A program made the translations under genes and the position numbers. 64,000 nt of DNA from Labilibaculum antarcticum (lineage in GTDB: Bacteria; Bacteroidota; Bacteroidia; Bacteroidales; Marinifilaceae), in contig NZ_AP018042.1 in NCBI RefSeq assembly GCF_002356295.1, positions 4,806,361-4,870,360 on the forward strand, written 5' to 3'. Below the pieces are notes generated by a model. The model was not told the origin of the DNA, did no database searches, and saw nothing but the letters and a program-made list of their open reading frames with translations. Positions 7,949 to 16,160 of the stretch are shown one piece after another. How positions within the stretch are numbered: the stretch's first letter is position 1; each line of letters starts with the position of its first letter.

Positions 7949-8989
7949 TTATTCGGGCTTAAAGCGGATAATATCGTATGATTGGCGAAGATTTTCCGGC
8001 AAGTAAATTTGTGAAGTTGTAAAGTAAATATTTCCATCTTTATCTTCTGCAAATGAATCCGGCCAACGTACCAGATCATCTTGAACAACCTGAACAAGTT
8101 TACCATTGGCATCGATTTTATTGATAGAATTGTCTTCCAATCCACCTAACCAAAGGTTCCCTTTTTTATCAAACAGCATTCCATCGGTTGCCGGAATTGT
8201 CATTACTTTCTTTACTTCGATAGCAATTTGCTCATCTGAAAGTTGCTCGTTTACTAAAGTGGCAGTTGAGATTTTATACAAAGAATGACCTGATAGTGCA
8301 CTATAGTACAGGTCTTTCCTGTCTGGGCTTAATGCAATTCCATCGGAATGCACACTATTTTTCCACTTGTGGCCATCACAAATTAAAGAGTCAACTTCAT
8401 TCTCTGTTGAAGAATGATTGTCGAGCAATCTACGCGATTTTCCCGATTTCAAATCCAGCACAATGATAGCACCATTGCCCGAATCAGTCATGTAGGCAAT
8501 TTCTTTACTGGTATCAATTCTAACATCATTAAAGTAAGAATTAGCAGTGAATACTCCTTTTGGGAATGCATATGCTTTCTCTTTTTGATTAGTTTTTAGA
8601 TTGAATTGATACAAGATTGGACCGCTTTCCAAAACTCCTTTGAATTGAGGATTCTTTGTGTCTAAAATCCAAAGGCGATCTTTTTTATCAACGACTACCG
8701 ATTGAATCGCAGTAAATGAATCTGGCTTGTCGCTGTCGTTCCAATTCGTGTTTGGGTAGGCAATCGCTTTGCCATCTATAATTTCAGCTACACTTACAGG
8801 TACCTTATCTGACCATTTTGGATAATTCACAAAAACTCGTCCTTCCTGACTTACTGCTACACCAGTCCATTGCAGCTCTGAGGAAGCAATTACATGAAGT
8901 TTGCTTTCTTTTACCTGCTTGGTATTTTGGCAGGCACCAAATGCGAAAAGAAGAACAATCAGTACTGTTTGGTTTATTTTTTTTGTCAT
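7949..8989 (-). CDS. Major-royal-jelly/yellow-family beta-propeller lipoprotein
   Basis: A 346-residue predicted lipoprotein (VLLFAFGACQN, lipidated Cys ~20). The body matches the MRJP/yellow family, an SMP-30-like six-bladed propeller: RLWILDTKNP, YFNDVRIDTSKEIAYMTDSG, the LDLKSGKSRRLL strand and HSDGIALSPDRKDLYY are its recurrent blade motifs. Bacterial members are periplasmic or surface proteins of uncertain, possibly lactonase-like, activity. It is transcribed alone. The divergent neighbour is an HxlR regulator only 72 bp away, so that regulator may control it. Confidence 0.8.
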   Translation of the reverse strand: MTKKINQTVLIVLLFAFGACQNTKQVKESKLHVIASSELQWTGVAVSQEGRVFVNYPKWSDKVPVSVAEIIDGKAIAYPNTNWNDSDKPDSFTAIQSVVVDKKDRLWILDTKNPQFKGVLESGPILYQFNLKTNQKEKAYAFPKGVFTANSYFNDVRIDTSKEIAYMTDSGNGAIIVLDLKSGKSRRLLDNHSSTENEVDSLICDGHKWKNSVHSDGIALSPDRKDLYYSALSGHSLYKISTATLVNEQLSDEQIAIEVKKVMTIPATDGMLFDKKGNLWLGGLEDNSINKIDANGKLVQVVQDDLVRWPDSFAEDKDGNIYFTTSQIYLPENLRQSYDIIRFKPE

Positions 8990-9061
8990 ATCTAAGTTTA
9001 AAGTTGATGATTAATACAAGTTAGTAAATCCTTACCTTTACCAATAAATTTATAGTTTTAT

Positions 9062-9436
9062 ATGGAAAATAATAGCTGCACTCCTAAGATAATCAACTAC
9101 GATGGAAAGGAATATATTTGCTCTCTTGCATTTGCGCTTCGTTTAATTGGAGACAAATACAAGTCATTAATCCTTTTTCATTTAAAAGATGGCGAGATGC
9201 GGTCTGGTGAACTTCAGAAATCCATAGCTGGCCTATCAAATCGAATGTTCACTTTTTCGGTAAGAGCACTTGAGAACGATCTATTGGTGAGTCGGGAAGT
9301 GTATCCTGAAGTTCCACCTCATGTAGTTTATAAATTAACCGAGTCGGGCAAAGCAATAATCCCCATTATCCTTGAATTAGATGAATGGGGAAAAGCTTTT
9401 GCAAAGGATCATCACTTATACGCTCCTTGTGAATAA
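9062..9436 (+). CDS. HxlR-family winged-helix transcriptional regulator
   Basis: A 124-residue HxlR/MarR-like DNA-binding protein. The winged helix is clear: FALRLIGDKYKSLILFHL, then MRSGELQKSIAGLSNRMF, then a wing ending in PPHVVYKLTESGKAI. Members usually sense electrophiles or oxidants through cysteines; here Cys5 and Cys20 near the N-terminus and one near the C-terminus could serve. It is divergent from the royal-jelly-like gene, and its last 25 bp overlap the 3' end of the convergent VOC gene. Confidence 0.9.
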   Translation: MENNSCTPKIINYDGKEYICSLAFALRLIGDKYKSLILFHLKDGEMRSGELQKSIAGLSNRMFTFSVRALENDLLVSREVYPEVPPHVVYKLTESGKAIIPIILELDEWGKAFAKDHHLYAPCE

Positions 9437-9975
9437 TGCAATTCGTAGGAGTGAGAATATATTTCAAATACATTGCCAAAAGGATCTTCTACATAACACA
9501 TGCGATAAGGTCTCTCTCCCGGATAGTATTCTCTGATTGGCATGCGTTGTTTTCCACCATGTTCAACAATTTTGGCAACCAATCCTTCTACGTCAGGATC
9601 CTGAATTGAGAAGTGAAACAGACCCGATTTGAATGGTTCAAATGTAGGTTTCTGTTCTTTGCTTTCTTTAAACTCAAACAATTCAAATCCTATCCGATCT
9701 GCGGTGGAAAGGTGGGCAATGCGAAATGTTCCCCATCCTTTGCCAAACACATCAATACACATTTCACCAATTGCAGTTTCATTTTCCTCAACAACCTCAG
9801 TAGGTGGCATAATAATATAAAAACCCATTACTTCGGTGTAAAATTCAACAGCTTTATCCAAATCCGGAACTGTGATTCCAATATGGGAAAAAGCTTTTGG
9901 GTACTCTTTTTTTCCTTCTTTCATATTTTTCTTTTTTGCATCAGCATTGGTCGATAAAAACAGACTAATGCTCAT
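9412..9975 (-). CDS. VOC-family (glyoxalase/bleomycin-resistance) protein
   Basis: A vicinal-oxygen-chelate protein of 187 residues from the ATG at 9975. The core starts at FSHIGITVPDLDKAVEFY and ends with YVEDPFGNVFEIYSHSYE, the two beta-alpha-beta modules of the fold. His, Glu and similar ligands are present, but the substrate is unknown. The N-terminus is odd: MSISLFLSTNADAKKK looks like the tail of a signal peptide, and the in-frame codons upstream (KSITIKVSAILI) supply the missing basic and hydrophobic part but have no ATG, GTG or TTG before a stop. Translation from MKEGKKEYPK (9924) would give a cytoplasmic form. Its 3' end overlaps the HxlR gene tail-to-tail. Confidence 0.8.
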   Translation of the reverse strand: MSISLFLSTNADAKKKNMKEGKKEYPKAFSHIGITVPDLDKAVEFYTEVMGFYIIMPPTEVVEENETAIGEMCIDVFGKGWGTFRIAHLSTADRIGFELFEFKESKEQKPTFEPFKSGLFHFSIQDPDVEGLVAKIVEHGGKQRMPIREYYPGERPYRMCYVEDPFGNVFEIYSHSYELHYSQGAYK

Positions 9976-10161
9976 TATTAAAATTGCACTAACTTTTATA
10001 GTTATGCTTTTAAATTCTATACAATTTTAGTTTGATTTAACGACGCAAACAATATCTTACATGAATGATCCTTGGTTACATTGATGTGTTATATGTTGAT
10101 TGATAGCTCATTACATAAGAGTTAAAATTCATTAAAGTTCATTGGGGATTAAATCAAAAAA

Positions 10162-10190
10162 AAACTGCCAATCGGTAAAGTTGGCAGTTT
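10162..10190 (-). terminator. Terminator of the flavodoxin-like gene
   Basis: AAACTGCCAA (10162-10171) pairs with TTGGCAGTTT (10181-10190). A run of T follows on the minus strand. Confidence 0.8.
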
Positions 10191-10221
10191 ATATATCAAA
10201 GGCTTATGCTAGTGGCTCGAA

Positions 10222-10857
10222 TTATCGAATAAAGTTGGTGTATATTTTCTTCTCCTGTACCGGAGCTTCTACCTTGTCTTTTCCCTGATCAATTAATTGC
10301 AATAGGTAAGCCATGTTTTTCCCTAAAACTCTCATAATTTGAACGCCTTCTTCATCTTGTAATGCTTCACCTGGAGTAGTTCCGTGAATCACATTCCAAT
10401 AATTTGAGGTCGGAACCATCATTTCTGCATAGGTGATGTAATTGTTCAATTCGTTAAAAGTTGGTAATCCTCCCGAACGACGAACTGCCACAACCGAAGC
10501 ACCAACTTTGTGGCGAAACAAGTTCCCATTTGCACCACTCACATAGAATGCCCGGTCTAAAAACGATTTCATATTTGCTCCCAAGGATGCAAAATGAACA
10601 GGTGAGCCAAGCAAAATGCCATCGGCTTCTTTCATTTTCTGAATCCAAATGTTTAGATCATCTCCTTTTAGCACACATTTTTCATCTTTATTTTTAGCGC
10701 ATTGACCACAAGCGGTACAACCTTTTACTCCTTTGTTTCCAACATGCACGATCTCTGTTTCAATACCTTGCATTTCCAATTGCTCAGTTACCAATTTAAG
10801 GGCATGGTAAGTGTTTCCTTCTTTTTTCGGACTTCCATTAAATGCGACTACTTTCAT
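10222..10857 (-). CDS. Flavodoxin-family NAD(P)H-dependent FMN oxidoreductase
   Basis: A 211-residue FMN protein of the NADPH-dependent FMN reductase/iron-sulfur flavoprotein group. The phosphate-binding loop is FNGSPKKEGNTYHAL. GCTACGQCAKNKDEKC supplies clustered cysteines in the place where family members have a compact Cys motif. GSPVHFASLGANMKSFLDR is the flavin-contact loop. It probably reduces flavin, quinone or azo/nitro compounds in the cytoplasm. It is monocistronic with its own terminator. Its upstream ~100 bp is nearly duplicated in front of the unrelated gene at 43479. Confidence 0.88.
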   Translation of the reverse strand: MKVVAFNGSPKKEGNTYHALKLVTEQLEMQGIETEIVHVGNKGVKGCTACGQCAKNKDEKCVLKGDDLNIWIQKMKEADGILLGSPVHFASLGANMKSFLDRAFYVSGANGNLFRHKVGASVVAVRRSGGLPTFNELNNYITYAEMMVPTSNYWNVIHGTTPGEALQDEEGVQIMRVLGKNMAYLLQLIDQGKDKVEAPVQEKKIYTNFIR

Positions 10858-10952
10858 ATGTTTATAATTTTATGTTTTTGCCATATGGAACTTACCATGC
10901 TGGAATAATCATCCCTTTGTGTGTTAAAATCACTTTTGCATGGACGTTTCAT
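10852..10952 (-). promoter_or_regulatory. Duplicated leader/promoter segment, copy A
   Basis: Read on the minus strand: ATGAAACGTCCATG, a variable ~40 bp, then ATGGTAAGTTCCATATG, CAAAAAC and TAAAATTATAAACATATGAAA, ending at the start of the flavodoxin-like gene. The last ~45 bases match 43439-43484 with two mismatches. The segment contains ATGG/CCAT inverted repeats. It is probably a promoter plus 5' leader. Confidence 0.7.
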
Positions 10953-11112
10953 TTTGTGAGATTTTTTTTTTATGATTTCAGATTCGTGATAAATTGAATT
11001 ATGCACACCAATTGAAAGTGCAAAATAAGCAGGACCTGAATACTATTGTTTTAATAAAATGTTAATAGAATGAATCTATTGTAGGAATCTGATGTGATAA
11101 ACAGAGTTCTTT

Positions 11113-11949
11113 TTATTCCAGTTTTATGCGATTCACTTTTAAACCTTCCGATTGAATGCCTCGGGCATATTTCACTGCCGATTTACCAAATATCATCACA
11201 TAGCCAATTGTATGATCCTTTGGTATGCCAATTAATGTGCGTAATTCAGGATCGATATCATCAATGGCCCATTTTATCATTCCGTTCCAAAGTGTACCAA
11301 TTCCATGCGAATTAGCTATCAGTTCAAAATAACTCAGTGTAATTAAGCAATCAGCCATTGGCGAAGCATCAATGGATGGGGCTGAAGCAATAATCATGTG
11401 TGGTGCATCCCTAAATATCACATCCACACCTTTGGTTTTCCATAATTTCTGATAGGAAAGCAGGAATTGAAATCGCTTCTCAAGTGTGCCGGTCTCTCTG
11501 GCATTTTTTAGTGAGTCGTAAACTTTTGATCGAAACAAATCTAAATCCTCTTTATTATCAATTAATGATATCAAAACAGCATTGTCATTGTGTCCTGTTG
11601 GTGCATGTGCCGCCGTTTCAATCAGCTCCTGAATTAATTCCTTGTCTACATTTTCCTTTTTGTATTTCCGGATTGAACGTCTGGTTTTTATCAATCTGCT
11701 GATTGTTTCCGGCTTTGGCATTTCATCACTTACCGAAACACTGTCTTCAGGTTTTTTTCCCAATATTGAAAGTGCCCCCGTAGGACAAATGGCTAAACAA
11801 TGTTGGCATTTCAAGCAATTCTTCTCCTTTTCTCTTCGGATTACAGGCTTTGGATTCAATTCTATAATCCCAACCGGACAATCTTGAGCACAAAGACCGC
11901 ATTCAATACATTTATCTTCCTCTATCTTAAAATCTAACATTGTTTGCAA
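11113..11949 (-). CDS. Ferredoxin-nitroreductase fusion protein
   Basis: A 278-residue protein with two domains. Residues 5-65 carry two 4Fe-4S cluster motifs, CIECGLCAQDCP and CLKCQHCLAICP. From residue ~85 a nitroreductase fold begins with TRRSIRKYKKENV and AAHAPTGHNDN, and ends with the FMN-contact loop near LIGIPKDHTIGYVMIFGK. Such fusions are common in anaerobes and probably move electrons from ferredoxin-type donors to nitro, quinone or similar substrates. It is cytoplasmic and monocistronic. Its neighbour on the same strand is another flavin oxidoreductase, 256 bp away. Confidence 0.9.
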   Translation of the reverse strand: MQTMLDFKIEEDKCIECGLCAQDCPVGIIELNPKPVIRREKEKNCLKCQHCLAICPTGALSILGKKPEDSVSVSDEMPKPETISRLIKTRRSIRKYKKENVDKELIQELIETAAHAPTGHNDNAVLISLIDNKEDLDLFRSKVYDSLKNARETGTLEKRFQFLLSYQKLWKTKGVDVIFRDAPHMIIASAPSIDASPMADCLITLSYFELIANSHGIGTLWNGMIKWAIDDIDPELRTLIGIPKDHTIGYVMIFGKSAVKYARGIQSEGLKVNRIKLE

Positions 11950-12057
11950 GCTTATTGTTTGTAGGCAAAGGTAATTTTTCCAGAGAATTAATCCATAAAA
12001 GATTCAATGGGGAAGTGTCAATTCTGGTTTTTTATTTTACATTTGCATTTATATAAA

Positions 12058-12126
12058 CTAGGGGTGCCTAACTTTAAGGCTGAGAACATACCCTTTACCT
12101 GATCAGGATAATGCCTGCGTAGGAAA
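12058..12126 (+). promoter_or_regulatory. TPP riboswitch (THI element)
   Basis: The conserved core is present: GGGGTGCC, then GGCTGAGA, then ACCCTTTACCTGATC and the AGGATAATGCCTGCGTAGG helix. After it, GGGCTGCCCCT (12156-12166) could pair with the AGGGGTGCC that opens the aptamer, giving an alternative fold that couples ligand binding to expression. It lies 74 bp before thi4 and should repress the thi operon when TPP is plentiful. Confidence 0.95.
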
Positions 12127-12199
12127 GTAAAGAAAAGTCTACTTTTTTGGAGTAGGGCTGCCCCTGTTTATTACTATTATTCACTTAATAAACAGTAAA

Positions 12200-12970
12200 A
12201 TGGAGCAAATTGTATCTGCAGGAATCGTCGATTCCTATTTTAAAAAACTCAAAGAAAATTTATCGGTTGATGTAGCAATTGTAGGAGGTGGACCTTCTGG
12301 ATTGGTGGCATCCTATTATCTCGCCAAGAAAGGCTTTAAAGTTGCTTTGTATGAAAGCAAACTGGCTCCAGGTGGCGGCATGTGGGGTGGTGCTATGATG
12401 TTTAATGAAATAATGGTTCAGAAAGATGCATTGCATATTTTGAATGAATTAGGAGTTTCCTACCAACACTATCAGGATGACTATTATACACTTGATTCAG
12501 TACATGCAACCTCTGCATTAATTTATCATGCTACTCAGGCAGGCGTAAAAATCTTCAATTGTTCAGTTATCGAAGATGTGGTTTTTCAAAACGACAGAGT
12601 ATGCGGTGTTGTTTTAAACTGGTCTCCGGTTCGCCGGGAAGGATTGCATGTAGATCCTTTGGTAATCATGGCAAAAGCGGTTGTGGATGGCACGGGTCAC
12701 GATTGTGATATTGCACGAACATTGGAACGTAAAAATAATGTGAAGCTAAACACAAAAACAGGTAAGGTGATGGGTGAGTGTTCTTTATCCATTGATGAAG
12801 CGGAGCGCACTACTGTTGAGAACACCAAGGAAATTTATCCTGGACTATATGTGTCCGGCATGGCATCGAATGGTGTGAGTGGCGGATTTCGAATGGGACC
12901 TATTTTTGGGGGAATGCTTTTGTCCGGTGAAAAATTAGCGGGTTTAATTGCTGAAAATCTGAGTAAATAG
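12200..12970 (+). CDS. thi4: Thiamine thiazole synthase, Thi4 family (His type)
   Basis: A 256-residue FAD/NAD-binding Rossmann protein that makes the thiazole of thiamine from NAD and glycine. VDVAIVGGGPSGLVASYYLA is the dinucleotide fold, and LAPGGGMWGGAMMFNE and GVSGGFRMGPIFGGMLLSGE are Thi4 signatures. In yeast Thi4 a cysteine donates its own sulfur in a one-turnover reaction. Here the aligned loop reads GLHVDP with His150, as in archaeal and some anaerobe enzymes that use free sulfide and turn over repeatedly. That implies a sulfide-rich, low-oxygen habitat. First gene of the TPP-controlled operon; no thiG, thiH, thiS or thiF is present, which fits replacement of that route. Confidence 0.93.
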   Translation: MEQIVSAGIVDSYFKKLKENLSVDVAIVGGGPSGLVASYYLAKKGFKVALYESKLAPGGGMWGGAMMFNEIMVQKDALHILNELGVSYQHYQDDYYTLDSVHATSALIYHATQAGVKIFNCSVIEDVVFQNDRVCGVVLNWSPVRREGLHVDPLVIMAKAVVDGTGHDCDIARTLERKNNVKLNTKTGKVMGECSLSIDEAERTTVENTKEIYPGLYVSGMASNGVSGGFRMGPIFGGMLLSGEKLAGLIAENLSK

Positions 12971-12971
12971 G

Positions 12972-13583
12972 ATGGAAGACTTTGGTTTATACATCATCAT
13001 TACGAAAGCTCAAACGTCATACCGTTCCATTGCCGAATCGTGTGTTGAGCGAGGAGTAAAGATGTTACAGTTACGCGAAAAATTGATATCCGATAAGGAA
13101 TTAATAAGGATTGGAAAGGAAATTAGAGCCATTACCATAGGGAGTGATACCCGTTTTGTGATGAATGATCGTGCAGATATTGCAGCAATTTGCGAAGCTG
13201 ATTTTTTACATCTCGGACAAGATGATATGAGCATTGAAGAAGCTCGGAATATCGTTGGAGAGATGAAAATCGGTTTGTCAACTCATTCCATACAACAAGT
13301 GCAGGAAGCTCTGGTTCAGAGGCCTGATTACATAGGTTTTGGTCCCATATATCCTACCAATGCAAAAATAAAACCCGATCAACCCGTTGGTATTGATCAA
13401 CTAAAGCAGGTGCTTGATATTGCTGCAGTTCCTGTGGTTGCCATAGGTGGGATTTTCCCCGAAAATATACAGACTATTCTCAGTGCAGGAGCTAAAAATA
13501 TGGCCATGGTGCGACATTTTATGCAAACCGATCAGTTTGATGAAAGAGTTCTGGAGTATACTAATTTAATAAACAAGAAATAA
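12972..13583 (+). CDS. thiE: Thiamine phosphate synthase
   Basis: A 203-residue TIM-barrel enzyme that joins HMP-diphosphate and thiazole phosphate to give thiamine phosphate. Seen: MLQLREK for the pyrimidine pocket, FVMNDRADIAA, the DFLHLGQDDM phosphate/Mg site, STHSIQQVQEA, GFGPIYPTNAK and the glycine-rich VAIGGIFPENI loop. Length is normal. It starts 1 bp after thi4 ends, and its stop overlaps the thiC start by one base, so it is translationally coupled within the thi operon. Confidence 0.95.
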   Translation: MEDFGLYIIITKAQTSYRSIAESCVERGVKMLQLREKLISDKELIRIGKEIRAITIGSDTRFVMNDRADIAAICEADFLHLGQDDMSIEEARNIVGEMKIGLSTHSIQQVQEALVQRPDYIGFGPIYPTNAKIKPDQPVGIDQLKQVLDIAAVPVVAIGGIFPENIQTILSAGAKNMAMVRHFMQTDQFDERVLEYTNLINKK

Positions 13584-14857
13584 TGAATACACAAATAGAA
13601 AAAGCCAAAGAAGGCATTATCACAGCCGAAATGCATATCGTTGCAAAAAACGAAAAAGTTGAAGTTGAATGGTTGCGAAACGAGATTGCATTAGGTCGAA
13701 TTGTAATTCCTAAAAACAAAAATCATGACTTTCCGGTTATTGCAATTGGTAATGGTTTGCGAACTAAGGTAAATGCAAACATGGGAACATCCGAAAAGCA
13801 TTGCCATTTTGATGAGGAATTGGAAAAAATGAAAGTGGCCATTCACTATGGTGCTGATGCGATTATGGATTTGTCAACGGGTGGCGATTTGCACATCATT
13901 CTGCAACGAATTATTCAGGAATCATCAGTAATGGTTGGCACAGTGCCTATTTATGGTGTTGCTACACGCTTGCTGGCCGAAGGAAAAGAGATTAAAGAGC
14001 TCGATCCGGAAGATTTGTTTCGTGAAATTGAAATTCAGGCAAAAATGGGTGTCGATTTTATGACTTTGCACTGTGGAGTCACCAAAGTATCTCTTTCTTT
14101 TCTCGAGAATGATTCACGAGTATGCGGGATTGTAAGCCGTGGAGGCGCTTTACTGAAACGATGGATGAAAGAAAACGGCAAGGAAAATCCATTGTATGAA
14201 CAATACGATCGAATTTTGGATATCTGCAAACAATACGATGTTACCATTAGTTTAGGCGATGGTTTGCGTCCGGGAGCAGGTGCTGATGCTACCGATCGTG
14301 CACAAGTTGCCGAGTTGTTGGTTTTAGGGGAATTGGTTGATCGTGCCAGAGACAAAGGCGTTCAGGTGATGGTAGAAGGGCCTGGTCACATGCCTTTGGA
14401 TCAGATTGAAGCCAATATGAAGTTAATGAAAAGACTTTGTGGAGAAGCGCCGTTTTACGTGTTGGGCCCATTGGTTACCGATTCGGCTCCTGGATACGAT
14501 CACATTGTGGGAGCAATTGGTGGTACTGTTGCTGCCATTCACGGAGCCGATTTTCTTTGCTATGTAACGCCAGCTGAGCATTTATGTTTGCCTGATGTAA
14601 AAGATGTAAAGGAAGGTGTAATTGCTAGTCGAATTGCCGCACATTCAGCCGATTTAGTCAATAATGTAGGAGGTGCCCGTGATCGGGATTTAACAATTTC
14701 GAAAGCACGTTACGATCTGGATTGGGAGAGTATGTTTCAGAATAGTATCGATCCGGAAATGGCCAGAAAGAGGAAAATGGAATCGGAGAGCAGCGAAGAG
14801 GATCACTGTACCATGTGCGGGAATTTATGTGCAGTTAAAAATGATAAAAGCATGTAG
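13583..14857 (+). CDS. thiC: Phosphomethylpyrimidine synthase ThiC (short form)
   Basis: A radical SAM enzyme that rearranges AIR to HMP-phosphate. It has 424 residues, the short archaeal/clostridial-type length without the ~200-residue N-terminal extension of the E. coli form. The core motifs NANMGTS, MDLSTGGDLH, TLHCGV, SRGGALL, EGPGHMPLDQI and PFYVLGPLVTD are intact. The [4Fe-4S] ligands are at the extreme C-terminus: Cys409, Cys412 and Cys416 (CTMCGNLC), spaced CX2CX3C as in short forms. It overlaps thiE by 1 bp and thiD follows 2 bp later, so it lies mid-operon. Confidence 0.96.
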   Translation: MNTQIEKAKEGIITAEMHIVAKNEKVEVEWLRNEIALGRIVIPKNKNHDFPVIAIGNGLRTKVNANMGTSEKHCHFDEELEKMKVAIHYGADAIMDLSTGGDLHIILQRIIQESSVMVGTVPIYGVATRLLAEGKEIKELDPEDLFREIEIQAKMGVDFMTLHCGVTKVSLSFLENDSRVCGIVSRGGALLKRWMKENGKENPLYEQYDRILDICKQYDVTISLGDGLRPGAGADATDRAQVAELLVLGELVDRARDKGVQVMVEGPGHMPLDQIEANMKLMKRLCGEAPFYVLGPLVTDSAPGYDHIVGAIGGTVAAIHGADFLCYVTPAEHLCLPDVKDVKEGVIASRIAAHSADLVNNVGGARDRDLTISKARYDLDWESMFQNSIDPEMARKRKMESESSEEDHCTMCGNLCAVKNDKSM

Positions 14858-14859
14858 GG

Positions 14860-15606
14860 ATGGAATATTTTTTGACAATTGCAGCTTCGGATAGCAGTGG
14901 TGGAGCAGGCATACAGCAAGATTGTAAAGTTGCACATGATTTGGGCTATTGGGCTCTTTCGGCACTTACGGGAATTACAGTTCAAAATTTTGAAAAAGTA
15001 TTTTCTGTGGAGTCTGTAAATCCTGAATTGCTTCAATCTCAAATAGAAAAATTGTTACAATCATTTCCTGTTCGAACAGTTAAAATTGGCGCTATTTGTA
15101 GTCAAGAAAATCTGATGGTGATCTGCAATTGTTTACAGCAATTTCCGAAAATACATGTTGTTCTCGATCCTGTTTTGGCTTCTACAAGTGGAAAGGCTCT
15201 TTTCGATTCATCAGCATTGCATTTGCTAAAAGAGGAATTGTTCCCCTTGTGCGAACTGATTACTCCCAATAAACAGGAGTTTGAGTTGCTTGCAGATTGC
15301 AAGATCAATACTGTGGAAGAGGGAATTGAAATTGCAAAAGAAAAATCCAAAGAGTGGGGAACTGCTATTTTATTAAAAGGAGGTCACTTTACGGATGATA
15401 AAATTAGGGAAGCCTTAATTTGTAAGAGCGAAGTTTATCATTTTGAGAAGGAGAGAAAGAATTTTAAATATCAACATGGAACCGGCTGTACTTTGTCTAC
15501 AGCCGTTTCATGCTTTCTCGGGGAAAATGAATCGGCCATAAATTCATGTCGCTTGGCTTCTGATTATTTAGACGAGCATTATTTCTCTTTGCAGAATCAA
15601 TTTTAA
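14860..15606 (+). CDS. thiD: HMP / HMP-phosphate kinase
   Basis: A 248-residue ribokinase-fold enzyme that phosphorylates HMP twice to HMP-PP. Seen: IAASDSSGGAGIQQDCK, the substrate and phosphate loop, GITVQNF, KIGAICSQENL, VVLDPVLASTSGKAL, ITPNKQEFELL and the anion-hole HGTGCTLSTAVSCFL near the C-terminus. Length is normal. It is the last gene of the thi operon, 2 bp after thiC, with a hairpin ~25 bp downstream. The last ~58 bp of the gene recur at 16161-16218. Confidence 0.94.
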   Translation: MEYFLTIAASDSSGGAGIQQDCKVAHDLGYWALSALTGITVQNFEKVFSVESVNPELLQSQIEKLLQSFPVRTVKIGAICSQENLMVICNCLQQFPKIHVVLDPVLASTSGKALFDSSALHLLKEELFPLCELITPNKQEFELLADCKINTVEEGIEIAKEKSKEWGTAILLKGGHFTDDKIREALICKSEVYHFEKERKNFKYQHGTGCTLSTAVSCFLGENESAINSCRLASDYLDEHYFSLQNQF

Positions 15607-15628
15607 AAACATCTGTTTTACTCCATAT

Positions 15629-15660
15629 AAATGGGCATCTACTTGCGTGGATGCCCATTT
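15629..15660 (+). terminator. Terminator of the thi operon
   Basis: AAATGGGCATC (15629-15639) pairs with GATGCCCATTT (15650-15660). The following bases are only weakly T-rich. The 3' arm merges into the 42-bp repeat array. Confidence 0.7.
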
Positions 15661-15667
15661 TAGCAAA

Positions 15668-15877
15668 ACACAAACCCCTCGGAGTTTCGAAAATGCCGAT
15701 TTTAGTGACACACAAACCCCTCGGAGTTTCAAAAATGCCGATTTTAGTGACACGCAATGCTCATATTTTTTCGTGGATGTCCATTATTGGGGAACACAAG
15801 CCCTTCGGAGTTTTGAAAATGCTGATTTTAGTGACACACAACCCCTTCGGAGTTTCAAAAATGCCCATCTCGTGTGC
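15668..15877. repeat. Tandem array of five 42-bp units
   Basis: Unit: ACACAAACCCCTCGGAGTTT, then C(G/A)AAAATGCCGATTTTAGTGAC. Units begin at 15668, 15710, 15752, 15794 and 15836. The third (15752-15793) is strongly diverged yet exactly 42 bp. The length is a multiple of three, so frames stay open on both strands, but they look non-coding. There are no spacers, so this is not CRISPR. Confidence 0.8.
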
Positions 15878-16160
15878 TCTGTAAGTTCTGTATAATATGA
15901 AAACTTTCAATAATAGGATGTTAAATAATATTTCAAATGATTCAAACCGGGCGAAGAGTCTTTTTTTACCCCGTTAGCGGTCGATCCCGATGCATCGGGA
16001 CTCACAGTGATTTGTTGTTTGGAGTGTTGGGTTTTGTTGGTGAGTTTCGTGTTTGAAAGCGCCGTGAGAGATGATACCTCGTCAGCGGTCGCAGATCCCT
16101 GACGGTGGTTTGTTGGTGTTTGATGGTGAAAGAACGCGATACAATCGCGCACCATCATTT
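15878..16160. repeat. Dispersed intergenic repeats incl. palindrome copy 2
   Basis: Contains GGTCGATCCCGATGCATCGG, a CGTCAGCGG...CCCTGACGG segment resembling the field at 23650-24250, and the palindrome CGCGATACAATCGCG at 16133-16148. No gene is supported. Confidence 0.55.

Noticed and set aside
9613-9957. 114-codon frame on the plus strand
   Set aside because: Antisense to the VOC gene, whose domain motifs are clear on the minus strand.
15668-15877. Possible CRISPR array
   Set aside because: Units abut each other with no spacers, the period is 42 bp throughout, and no cas genes are near.
15497-15895. Open frames of 60-86 codons across the 42-bp array on both strands
   Set aside because: They stay open only because the unit length is a multiple of three. 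There is no start context or family resemblance.
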